Shown piece after piece: positions 1-7,468 of a stretch of 64,000 bases of DNA. The stretch spans positions 1-64,000 of the forward strand of contig JOGW01000024.1 of NCBI GenBank assembly GCA_000721375.1. Direction: 5' to 3'. Source of the DNA: Streptomyces sp. NRRL B-3428. Its GTDB lineage: Bacteria; Actinomycetota; Actinomycetes; Streptomycetales; Streptomycetaceae. Each line of letters starts with the position of its first letter. Position 1 is the first letter of the stretch. The position numbers were made by a program, and so were the translations under genes. The notes beneath the pieces were generated by a model that did no database searches, was not told the DNA's origin, and saw nothing but the letters and a program-made list of their open reading frames with translations.

Positions 1-84
1 TACATTCCGAACCCGGAAGCTAAGCCTCACAGCGCCGATGGTACTGCAGGGGGGACCCTGTGGGAGAGTAGGACGCCGCCGAAC
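1..84 (+). rRNA. rrf: 5S ribosomal RNA, 3' part (5' end outside window)
   Basis: The window opens inside a 5S rRNA. The stretch from CCGAACCCGGAAGCTAAG through GATGGTACTGC to the GGACGCCGCCGAAC end is characteristic of actinobacterial 5S rRNA. About 35 nt of the 5' end lie outside the window. A strong terminator follows, so this is the end of an rRNA operon. The exact 3' end is judged by eye and could be 84-86. Confidence 0.95.
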
Positions 85-96
85 TAATATTAAAGA

Positions 97-131
97 AAAG
101 CCCCCGCACCTAACGGTGCGGGGGCTTTTTT
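97..131 (+). terminator. Rho-independent terminator of the rRNA operon
   Basis: A perfect stem of CCCCCGCACC with GGTGCGGGGG encloses a TAAC loop and is followed by six T. A-rich sequence lies on the 5' side, so it may also terminate the convergent operon at 165-3828. Confidence 0.93.
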
Positions 132-164
132 GTGTTCCAGAACAAATTCGGGGCGAATTGCGTC

Positions 165-833
165 TCAGGACGGATTCACCAGGCGGGTGTCATAGGCGAG
201 GATCACCGCCTGCACCCGGTCCCGCGCCCCCGTCTTCGCCAGAATGCGTCCCACGTGCGTCTTCACCGTGGACTCCGCGAGATGGAAGCGCTCGGAGATC
301 TCCGTGTTCGTCCAGCCCTGGCCGATCACCGTGAGGATCTCGCGCTCCCGCTCGGTGAGTTGGGAGAGACGGGAGTCCGCCGCTGCCGATTCCGGCTCTC
401 CCGGCTTCGGGAGTTTGTCGGCGTACGCGTCGAGGAGCCGGCGCGTCAGGCTCGGGGCGACCACGGCGTCACCGGAGGCGACCGCGCGAATGCCCGCGAG
501 GAGTTCCTCGGGCTGGGCGTCCTTGACCAGGAAGCCCGAGGCTCCGGCCCGTAGGCCTGCGTAGGCGTACTCGTCGAGGTCGAACGTCGTGAGGATCAGG
601 ACGCGGGTGCGGTCGCCGGCCGCGACGATGCGGCGGGTGGCCTCGATACCGTCGAGTCCGGGCATGCGGATGTCCATCAGGGCGACGTCCGGGCGGAGTT
701 CGGAGACCATGCGGACCGCTTCGGCGCCGTTGGCGGCCTCTCCCGCGACCGTCAGGTCGTCCTGGCTCTCCAGGAGCATGCGGAAACCGAAGCGCTGCAT
801 GGGCTGGTCATCGACGATCAGGACGGTCGTCAC
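165..833 (-). CDS. NarL/FixJ-type response regulator
   Basis: A 222-aa response regulator that activates or represses target genes after phosphorylation by the adjacent kinase. The receiver domain (about 3-120) has acidic D8/D9, phospho-acceptor D54 and the conserved Lys near 104. A LuxR-type helix-turn-helix occupies about 155-210 (LTEREREIL...TVKTHV). The GTG start at 833 overlaps the kinase stop as GTGA, which argues against the longer ATG reading at 878. It is the last gene of a four-gene operon (ATPase, permease, kinase, regulator) and probably controls that exporter in response to envelope stress or a peptide; the signal is inferred. Confidence 0.92.
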   Translation of the reverse strand: MTTVLIVDDQPMQRFGFRMLLESQDDLTVAGEAANGAEAVRMVSELRPDVALMDIRMPGLDGIEATRRIVAAGDRTRVLILTTFDLDEYAYAGLRAGASGFLVKDAQPEELLAGIRAVASGDAVVAPSLTRRLLDAYADKLPKPGEPESAAADSRLSQLTEREREILTVIGQGWTNTEISERFHLAESTVKTHVGRILAKTGARDRVQAVILAYDTRLVNPS

Positions 834-2092
834 TGCGTGGTGCCTTCCACGAGAGGGATACGGAGACGGACACGCCAACCGCCCTCCGGCCGCGGTCCGG
901 CCTCAAGTGTGCCTTTGTACAGGGCCGTTCGCTCGCGCATGCCCGCGAGACCGCGCCCGCCCCCGGTCACCGCACCGCCGCGACCCGTGTCGGCGACGGT
1001 CGCCGTGACCGCGTCATCCCCGTAGACGAGGGAGACCTCGGCCGTGGCCGAAGGGCCGCCGTGCTTCAGGGTGTTGGTGAGGGCCTCCTGGATCACCCGG
1101 TAGACCGTCAGTTCAAGGCCCGGGGGGAGGTCCGCGGTGGAGCCCTTCACCGTCGTACGGACGGGCAGGCCCGCTGAACGTACGCCTTCGACAAGGGTGT
1201 TGAGGTCCGACAGGGAGGGTGCCGGGGCGAGGTCGGCGGTGGGGGATTCCTCGCGCAGTACGTCCAGGAGGCGGCGCAGTTCGCCCAGTGCTCCGCGGCT
1301 CGTGGTGCCGATGGCTTCCAGGGCCTGTACCGCGCGGTCCGGGTTCTTCTTGGCGGCGTAGGCGCCGCCGTCCGCGAGGCCGGTGATGACGGAGAGGTTG
1401 TGGCCGATGATGTCGTGCATCTCGCGGGCGATACGGGTGCGTTCGGCTGCGGCGGCGAGCTGGGCCTGCTGGTCGCGTTCGATCTCGAGGCGGTGGGCGC
1501 GGTCGACCAGGGAAGCGAGATGTTCCTTGCGGGAGCGGACCGCTATGCCGAGCAGTGCCGACAGGGCGAAGCCCCAGACGGCCGGTCCGAAGGAGCCGTC
1601 CCAGGCGGCGAGCGGGTAGCGCACGGCGCCGGGGATCAGGGGGACGAGACCGATGAAGGCGGCCGGGACCAGTTGCCTCAGTGGCCGGTGCACGGCCAGG
1701 TTGAACACGGCGATCAGCTGGGCGAAGTGCGCCTGGAGGATCGCGCCCGTCAGGCCGTTGGCCAGCGCGAACGGAGCCGTCGCGAGGAGGACGCCCATCG
1801 GGTGCCGGCGCCGCCAGTACAGCGGGATCGTGAAGCCCAGGCTGAGGACGAGCAGTTGCCAGTCCGGGACGTCCAGGTTCTGTGCGATGGCGCGCCAGCC
1901 GCTGCTCGCGTAGTCGGTGAGGGCCGCGCCCACCCAGAACAGGGTGACGACGAGGTCCCACACCCAGGGGCGGCGGCTGTCGAAGGCGCGGATCCATGCG
2001 AGGAGTTGCTGCAGCGGGCGGGTGGACGAGAGGGTGCCCGCGGTGCGGGCACCCTCTCTGTGCTGATCGGTCACGGGATCATCCTCTGTCAC
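830..2092 (-). CDS. Sensor histidine kinase, HisKA_3 type
   Basis: A 420-aa membrane kinase, cognate to the overlapping response regulator. Four to six hydrophobic segments lie between residues 45 and 185 with little extracytoplasmic sequence, as in intramembrane-sensing kinases. The dimerisation/phosphoacceptor helix carries EMHDIIGH with His226, and the C-terminal HATPase domain has N- and G-box features (ALTNTLKHG, ADTGRGGA, GRGLAGMRER). The start lies 6 nt after the permease stop, so the genes are co-transcribed. Kinases of this architecture in Streptomyces often flank ABC exporters. Confidence 0.92.
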   Translation of the reverse strand: MTEDDPVTDQHREGARTAGTLSSTRPLQQLLAWIRAFDSRRPWVWDLVVTLFWVGAALTDYASSGWRAIAQNLDVPDWQLLVLSLGFTIPLYWRRRHPMGVLLATAPFALANGLTGAILQAHFAQLIAVFNLAVHRPLRQLVPAAFIGLVPLIPGAVRYPLAAWDGSFGPAVWGFALSALLGIAVRSRKEHLASLVDRAHRLEIERDQQAQLAAAAERTRIAREMHDIIGHNLSVITGLADGGAYAAKKNPDRAVQALEAIGTTSRGALGELRRLLDVLREESPTADLAPAPSLSDLNTLVEGVRSAGLPVRTTVKGSTADLPPGLELTVYRVIQEALTNTLKHGGPSATAEVSLVYGDDAVTATVADTGRGGAVTGGGRGLAGMRERTALYKGTLEAGPRPEGGWRVRLRIPLVEGTTQ

Positions 2093-2098
2093 AGGAGG

Positions 2099-2902
2099 TC
2101 ATACGTCCCGGCGCTTGAGGAAGAGCGCGGCGACGGCCACCGAGCCGATCGCCCACAGGACCAGGGCGATCAGGGACGCGGCCGGTGAGGGCGCGCCCGC
2201 GATCGGGTCGAGGGCGGCGACGTTGCCGGCGGCCTGGACCGGGAAGTACTCGATCGCGCTGTCCACGGCGTCCACGGGGATCATCGAGATGACCTCGGGC
2301 AGGATCATGACCCCGCCGACGAAGGCCGTGATGCCTCCGGCGACCGAGCGGAGCACGGCGCCGAGACCGAGGGCGAAGACGGACAGCGCGGTGATCCCGG
2401 CGGACACGCCCGCGATGGCGGTGAGCACGCCCGGGTCGGTGAGCGCGGCCTCCTGGTCGGTGCCGGCCAGGAAGGTCTGTGCAAGCGGGTAGGCGACCAG
2501 GCAGGTCACCAGGGTCAGTGGGAAGACGATGGCGGCGAGGACGGCTGCCTTCGACCACAGGACGGGCACCCGCTTGGGCACTGCCGTGAGCGAGGCGCGG
2601 ATCATGCCGCTCGTGTACTCGCCCGCGACGATCAGTACGCCCAGGACGGGCAGCGAGATCTGGGCGATCTGGGTACCGGCCAGGCCGATCCCGATCGGGT
2701 CGACGAACTCCCGGCTTCCCGTGTCGTAGTTGGCCGAGACCAGCAGTCCGAGGCCGAGGATCAGGCCCACCGACGAGAGCAGCGTGATCCACGTGGAGCG
2801 TACCGACCAGAACTTATGCCATTCGGAGCGCAGAACCCGGACGGGGGTCACCGCGTAGGTGGAGGTGGCGCGTGCCGGAGTGGTGATCGTGGCGGTGCTC
2901 AT
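2099..2902 (-). CDS. ABC transporter permease (ABC-2 type)
   Basis: A 267-aa integral membrane protein with about six hydrophobic helices and a short cytoplasmic N-terminus, forming the membrane half of an exporter. ATG at 2902 overlaps the ATPase stop (ATGA), and a GAAGGGA ribosome site precedes it; the upstream in-frame extension reads antisense to the ATPase signature region and is not real. Substrate unknown. Adjacent ATPase plus NarL-type two-component pair suggests resistance to, or export of, an envelope-active compound (inference). Confidence 0.9.
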   Translation of the reverse strand: MSTATITTPARATSTYAVTPVRVLRSEWHKFWSVRSTWITLLSSVGLILGLGLLVSANYDTGSREFVDPIGIGLAGTQIAQISLPVLGVLIVAGEYTSGMIRASLTAVPKRVPVLWSKAAVLAAIVFPLTLVTCLVAYPLAQTFLAGTDQEAALTDPGVLTAIAGVSAGITALSVFALGLGAVLRSVAGGITAFVGGVMILPEVISMIPVDAVDSAIEYFPVQAAGNVAALDPIAGAPSPAASLIALVLWAIGSVAVAALFLKRRDV

Positions 2903-3828
2903 GCTGCGGATCCCTTCAGGGGAGCGACGGAGGCGTTGTACTCGACGGAGTCGCGGGTCAGGTCCATGAAGGCCTGCTCCAACGAGGCGGCCTGCGGGGT
3001 GAGTTCGAAGACCGGGACGGCGTGGGCGGCGGCGGTGCGGGCGATGTCCTCGGCGCTCAGGCCGTGGACCAGTAGCGTGCCGGGGCTCTCGCTGGTGACC
3101 GTGGCCGAAGGTCCCGTCAGGAGCGCGGTGAGCTCGGTGGCCGACGGGGTGACCACCTTGACGGCTCCGGCGCCTGCTTCCCGTACGAACGAATCGACTG
3201 TCGTGTCCGCGAGCAGCCGGCCGCGGCCGATGATGACCAGGTGGTCGGCCGTCAGGGCCATCTCGCTCATCAGGTGCGAGGAGACCAGGACCGTACGGCC
3301 TTCCGCGGCAAGGGACTTGAGGAGGTTGCGGATCCACAGGACGCCCTCGGGGTCGAGGCCGTTGACCGGTTCGTCGAGGATCAGTGTGGCCGGGTCGCCG
3401 AGCAGGGCGGCGGCGATGCCCAGGCGCTGGCCCATGCCGAGCGAGAAGCCCTTGACGCGGCGACGGGCGACCTCGGTGAGACCGGTGAGACCGAGGACGT
3501 GGTCGACGCGGGAGCCCGGGATGCCGTGGGTGAGGGCGAGGGAGAGCAGGTGGTTGCGGGCGCTGCGGCCCGGGTGCACCGAGCGGGCCTCCAGGAGCGC
3601 GCCGACCTCGGTCAGGGGCGCCGGGTGCGCGGCGTAGTGGCGGCCGCCGATCGTCGCGGTGCCGCCGGTGGGGGCGTCGAGGCCGAGCAGCATCCGCATG
3701 GTGGTGGACTTGCCGGCGCCGTTGGGGCCGAGGAAGCCGGTGACGGTGCCGGGGCGTACCTCGAAGGTCAGGTCCTCGACGACCGTCTTGTCGCCGTACC
3801 TCTTGGTGAGTGCGTTGGCTCGAATCAT
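2899..3828 (-). CDS. ABC transporter ATP-binding protein
   Basis: A 309-aa nucleotide-binding subunit of the exporter formed with the next gene. Walker A is GPNGAGKST, the signature is the SLGMGQ-type seen in DrrA/BcrA-like exporters, and Walker B is LILDEPVNGLDP followed by the D- and H-loops (SSHLMSE). A C-terminal extension of about 90 aa ends with LEQAFMDLT, typical of ABC-2 exporter ATPases. ATG at 3828 starts at the first domain strand. It is first in the operon; the promoter must lie in 3829-3972, shared divergently with the acetyltransferase. Confidence 0.93.
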   Translation of the reverse strand: MIRANALTKRYGDKTVVEDLTFEVRPGTVTGFLGPNGAGKSTTMRMLLGLDAPTGGTATIGGRHYAAHPAPLTEVGALLEARSVHPGRSARNHLLSLALTHGIPGSRVDHVLGLTGLTEVARRRVKGFSLGMGQRLGIAAALLGDPATLILDEPVNGLDPEGVLWIRNLLKSLAAEGRTVLVSSHLMSEMALTADHLVIIGRGRLLADTTVDSFVREAGAGAVKVVTPSATELTALLTGPSATVTSESPGTLLVHGLSAEDIARTAAAHAVPVFELTPQAASLEQAFMDLTRDSVEYNASVAPLKGSAA

Positions 3829-3972
3829 GGAGACGACGCTACGGAGCGCGAAGGGCCGTTCCGTCGGACCGGGGGCGGTATCTGACGGCGGGCGGTAGTA
3901 CCTGGGTACCACGCGGGGTGCCAGGCGGATATGACCTTGCGCCGGGCCCTGACCTGCGGCGACGATCTCCGT

Positions 3973-4521
3973 ATGAACTACGAGATACGTCCCGTACGGG
4001 CCGACGAATGGCAGCAGGTCAAGGAGCTGCGGCTGCTCGCGCTCCAGGACCCCGCCGCGCCCATCGCCTACCTGGAGACCTACGAGGCCGCGGTGGAGCG
4101 GCCGGATTCCTTCTGGCAGGAGCGTGCCGCCGGTGCCTCGCACGGCACGGACGCGCGGCAGTTCGTGGCGGTGGCCGAGGACGGCACCTGGGTCGGCGCG
4201 ACGGTCGCGATCGTCGAGCGGGCGGGGACCGAGGACTTCTTCGGTGCCGAACTGCCGGTGACCGGTACACACTTCGTGGGTGTCTATGTGCACCACGAGC
4301 ACCGGGGGAGCGGGCTCGTGCAGCGGCTGTTCGAGGCCGCCGCCGAGTGGTCGTGGACGGTCGAGGGGGTGGAGCGCGCCCGGCTCTTCGTCCACCAGGA
4401 CAACGAGCGGGCGCAGGCCGCGTACAAGAAGATCGGTTTCGTACGCAGCGGAGGGGTCGTCCCCTTGGAGAGCGACCCCTCGAAGCTGGAGTACGAGATG
4501 GAGCTCGACAAGCCCCGGTAG
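3973..4521 (+). CDS. GNAT-family N-acetyltransferase
   Basis: A 182-aa acyl-CoA-dependent acetyltransferase. The fold runs from MNYEIRPVRADEWQQ to the C-terminal LFVHQDNERAQAAYKKIGF block, with the acetyl-CoA loop around HHEHRGSGLVQRL. ATG at 3973 is preferred over an upstream in-frame ATG at 3931 because homology starts there. It ends 4 bases before the convergent FMN reductase. Substrate unknown; the family acetylates amines of small molecules or protein N-termini. Confidence 0.9.
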   Translation: MNYEIRPVRADEWQQVKELRLLALQDPAAPIAYLETYEAAVERPDSFWQERAAGASHGTDARQFVAVAEDGTWVGATVAIVERAGTEDFFGAELPVTGTHFVGVYVHHEHRGSGLVQRLFEAAAEWSWTVEGVERARLFVHQDNERAQAAYKKIGFVRSGGVVPLESDPSKLEYEMELDKPR

Positions 4522-4525
4522 AGCG

Positions 4526-5104
4526 TCAGTTGTACGGGCGCTCCGTGCGGCCCGTGCGCAGGGTCCGGGCCCACCAGTCCAGCTGGTCCAGCATCGTCTT
4601 GGCCGCGCCGGCCGCACCCTGCGGGTCGTGCGCCTTGCCGTCCTCGCCGAAGTGGTCCCAGGCGCCGTGGAAGCTGACGCCGTCGCGGATGGTCACGCAG
4701 TGCACCTCGGCGAAGACCTGGCGCAGGTGCTCGACCGCGCGCAGACCGCCGGAGACGCCGCCGTACGACACGAAGCCGACCGGCTTGGCGTTCCACTCGG
4801 TCTTGTGCAGGTCGATGAAGTGCTTCAGCTGGGCCGGGTAGCTGTGGTTGTACTCGGGGGTGACCACCACGTACGCGTCGGCGGCCTCCACCCGAGCGGC
4901 CAGCTCCGTCAGGGCCGGGGTGCGCTCGGTGCCCCAGTTCGGGTGGCAGGCCGGCAGCTCCAGGTCGGCCACGTCGATCACGTCGAGCTCGGCGCCGGCG
5001 TGCTGCTCGGCCAGCGCGGTGAACCACTGGCCGACCGTCGGGCCGAAGCGGCCGTCGCGGGTGGAGCCGATGATCACGGCGAGGCGGTAGGGCGTGGTGG
5101 ACAT
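4526..5104 (-). CDS. NAD(P)H-dependent FMN reductase
   Basis: A 192-aa flavodoxin-like reductase. The N-terminal phosphate-binding loop reads GSTRDGRFGPTV, followed by the flavodoxin-like core (VVTPEYNHSYPAQLKHFID, GYGGVSGG-like SYGGVSGGLRAV) that binds FMN. It probably reduces flavin, azo or quinone substrates with NAD(P)H in the cytoplasm. It lies 59 nt downstream of the MFS pump on the same strand and could be co-induced with it. Confidence 0.9.
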   Translation of the reverse strand: MSTTPYRLAVIIGSTRDGRFGPTVGQWFTALAEQHAGAELDVIDVADLELPACHPNWGTERTPALTELAARVEAADAYVVVTPEYNHSYPAQLKHFIDLHKTEWNAKPVGFVSYGGVSGGLRAVEHLRQVFAEVHCVTIRDGVSFHGAWDHFGEDGKAHDPQGAAGAAKTMLDQLDWWARTLRTGRTERPYN

Positions 5105-5163
5105 CTCGGTTTCTCCCCGAAGTCAAGAGTGTTCGATATACGGACAGTTGGAGTCGGTGGCGA

Positions 5164-6684
5164 TCAGCGAGTCTGCAGTGTTGTGGCTTTCGCCAGCGGG
5201 ACCGGGTCGGTCTTCGTACGGTCGGCGGTGGTGGCGCGGGAGCGGGTCAGCACCCCCACCACCAGGGCGAGTGCGAGGGTCAGGCCCGCCACCGCCCAGA
5301 GGGTGAGCCGCATCGACTCGGTGAACTGGGTTGCCTGGAGCGCCCCTTGGGCCACTCCCGACGAGATCCGTCCCGCGGTCTCGGCCGATCCGGTGCGTGC
5401 TTCGAGCAGGGCGATGAGCAGGGTGGCGAAGACGGTGAGCATCACCGCTCCCGTGCCGCCGCGGACCGTGTTGAGGAAGCCGGAGGCCATTCCCGTACGG
5501 GAGGGCTCGATCATCGTCAGGGCATGGGCGTCGATGATGCCGAGCGAGAGGCCGATGGCGGAGCCCAGGAGTCCGACCGGGCCCGCGAGTTCGGCCGTGC
5601 CGACACCGGGGTGCAGGGCCGCGCCGAGCCAGAGATTGGCCGTGACGATCAGCGTCAGGGAGGTCAGGAGCAGGGTGCGGGCGGGGACTCCGCGGTTGGC
5701 GAGGCGGGCGCCGAGCTGGGGGAGTACGGCCATCGGGATGCTCAGGAAGAGCAGCACGAGCCCGGCTTCGCGTGCGCTGTAGCCGCTGGTGCCCTGCAGA
5801 TAGGTGGGCAGGAAGATCATGGTTCCGGTCATGCCCACGCCGAGCGCGAAGGAGCCGATGGGCCAGGCGATGAAGCGGCGGTTGCCGGCCAGTGAGATGT
5901 CGAGGATGGGGCGGCCGCCCGCGGCCGAGATCCGCCGTTCGACGCGTACGAAGGTGACGAGCAGGCCGAGGCCGAGGGCCAGCGGAAGCAGGGTGACGGG
6001 TGAGGTCCAGCCCTGTGCGGAGCCCTGGGTGATCGCGAACAGGGTGAGGGCGAGACCCGAGATGAAGGTGGCGGCGCCCGCTTTGTCGACCTTCGGGCGC
6101 ACCGCCGCCCGTGCGTCCGGCAGGACGATGGAGCCGACGAGGATCACGGCGCCGATCGCCGCGTACGCGAGGAAGGTGGCGCGCCAGCCGAGCGTGTCCA
6201 CGATCGTTCCCGAGACCGTCGGGCCGAGCGACACACCGACCGAACCGGTGGTGCCGGCCAGCGCGAACGCCTTGGTGCGGGCGGGCCCTTCGAAGATCGT
6301 GGCGAGCAGCGCGGTGCCGGTTGCCATCACTCCGGCCGCGCCGATGCCGACCATGATGCGGGCGAGGTCGAGCAGCAGGATGTTCTGGGTGGCGGCCGAG
6401 GCGATGGTGCTCACCGTGTAGAGGAGCGCGCCGAGCGAGAAGACCCGGCGGCGGCCGTAGAGGTCGCCGAGCGATCCTGCGACGAGCATGAAGGAGGCGG
6501 CGGCCAGGAAGTAGCCGGTGACCACCCAGTTCAGGGCCGCGCCGCTCGCACCGAGGTCGGCGCCGATCCTGGGCAGCGCGACGGTGGTGCCGGACATGGC
6601 CATCGGGAGGGTGAAGAGGCCGAGGAGGACTACGGCCAGAGTCGTCTTGCCCCTGTGCGCCGGGGTATGCGCTGCGGTTGGCAT
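5164..6684 (-). CDS. MFS multidrug efflux transporter, DHA2 (14-TM) family
   Basis: A 506-aa membrane protein with about fourteen hydrophobic helices; motif A-like GDLYGRRRVF follows TM2 and a motif C-like GPTVSGTIVD occurs near TM5. The family exports hydrophobic drugs by proton antiport. ATG at 6684 faces the TetR gene across an 88-nt divergent region with two operator-like palindromes, the standard arrangement of a drug-inducible pump. Substrate unknown. Confidence 0.92.
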   Translation of the reverse strand: MPTAAHTPAHRGKTTLAVVLLGLFTLPMAMSGTTVALPRIGADLGASGAALNWVVTGYFLAAASFMLVAGSLGDLYGRRRVFSLGALLYTVSTIASAATQNILLLDLARIMVGIGAAGVMATGTALLATIFEGPARTKAFALAGTTGSVGVSLGPTVSGTIVDTLGWRATFLAYAAIGAVILVGSIVLPDARAAVRPKVDKAGAATFISGLALTLFAITQGSAQGWTSPVTLLPLALGLGLLVTFVRVERRISAAGGRPILDISLAGNRRFIAWPIGSFALGVGMTGTMIFLPTYLQGTSGYSAREAGLVLLFLSIPMAVLPQLGARLANRGVPARTLLLTSLTLIVTANLWLGAALHPGVGTAELAGPVGLLGSAIGLSLGIIDAHALTMIEPSRTGMASGFLNTVRGGTGAVMLTVFATLLIALLEARTGSAETAGRISSGVAQGALQATQFTESMRLTLWAVAGLTLALALVVGVLTRSRATTADRTKTDPVPLAKATTLQTR

Positions 6685-6693
6685 GCCGATAAA

Positions 6694-6733
6694 CTACAAC
6701 GAGCGTTGTAGCTATTACAACGGTCACTGTAAT
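6694..6733. promoter_or_regulatory. Paired palindromic operator between MFS pump and TetR regulator
   Basis: A perfect 18-bp palindrome, CTACAACG-AG-CGTTGTAG, lies at 6694-6711. A second site, ATTACA-N8-TGTAAT, follows at 6714-6733. Both share TACAA half-site bases and start 20 bp apart, i.e. about two helical turns. TetR proteins often bind such tandem sites to block both divergent promoters. The AT-rich sequence also probably holds the promoters themselves. Confidence 0.8.
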
Positions 6734-6772
6734 ATTCGGCTCAAGCTAGGTTGAGGTTTGGTGGGGCAGGAG

Positions 6773-7441
6773 ATGGCGAAGTCGGTCGAAGGCGGGCAGG
6801 GGCATGAGCAAAAGCCCCTGCGCAAAGGGATGTTGGAGAAGCGGCAGGCCATCCTGAAGGGCGCCCGTGCCGTGTTCGGGCGCGATGGTTATACGCGGGC
6901 GAGCATCGATGCGATCGCCGCGGAGGCCGGAGTGTCCAGCCGGACGCTCTACAACCACTTCGGTGACAAGGAGGGGCTGTTCCGTGCGGTCCTGATGGAC
7001 AGCTCGGTCGCGGTGACCACCGGTCAACAGGCGCTCCTGGAACGGCACTTCCACAAGTTCCGTGAGCCCGGGACGGACCTCCACGACCTCGCCCGCGAAT
7101 GGGTCGGCGGCACCGAGGCGCACCCCGAGCACTTCGCCCTCGTACGGCAGATCATCGCCGAGGCGAACCGGCTGCCGCTCGACGTGCTGCGGGAGTGGCA
7201 GCGGGTCGGCCCGAAGGCGACGCGAGCGGCCCTGCGGCGGCACCTGTTGGAGGCCGGCCGGGCGGGCCTGCTCGCGATCGACGAGGAGAACGCGGACCGC
7301 GCGACCCGGCACTGGGCGCTGTTCACGGCGGGGGCGGTGCAGGTGGAATCGGCGCAAGGAGCACTGCCGCTGGAGCCCGAGGTCTTCGACCGGCTGGTAC
7401 GCGAAGGGGTGGAGCTCTTTCTGCAGCTGTACGGGACGTGA
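6773..7441 (+). CDS. TetR/AcrR-family transcriptional regulator
   Basis: A 222-aa repressor, predicted to control the divergent MFS pump. The N-terminal HTH covers about residues 20-65 (ILKGARAVFGRDGYTRASIDAIAAEAGVS split across helices, then LYNHFGDKEGLF). The C-terminal domain (70-220), which would bind the inducer, is variable; it resembles the TetR_C extension with RQIIAEANRLP. ATG at 6773 has GGGG 6 nt upstream; in-frame GTG at 6761, with GAGG upstream, or TTG at 6758 are alternatives. Confidence 0.9.
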   Translation: MAKSVEGGQGHEQKPLRKGMLEKRQAILKGARAVFGRDGYTRASIDAIAAEAGVSSRTLYNHFGDKEGLFRAVLMDSSVAVTTGQQALLERHFHKFREPGTDLHDLAREWVGGTEAHPEHFALVRQIIAEANRLPLDVLREWQRVGPKATRAALRRHLLEAGRAGLLAIDEENADRATRHWALFTAGAVQVESAQGALPLEPEVFDRLVREGVELFLQLYGT

Positions 7442-7468
7442 TCGCGCCGCGCCCCGATCGGCACGGTC

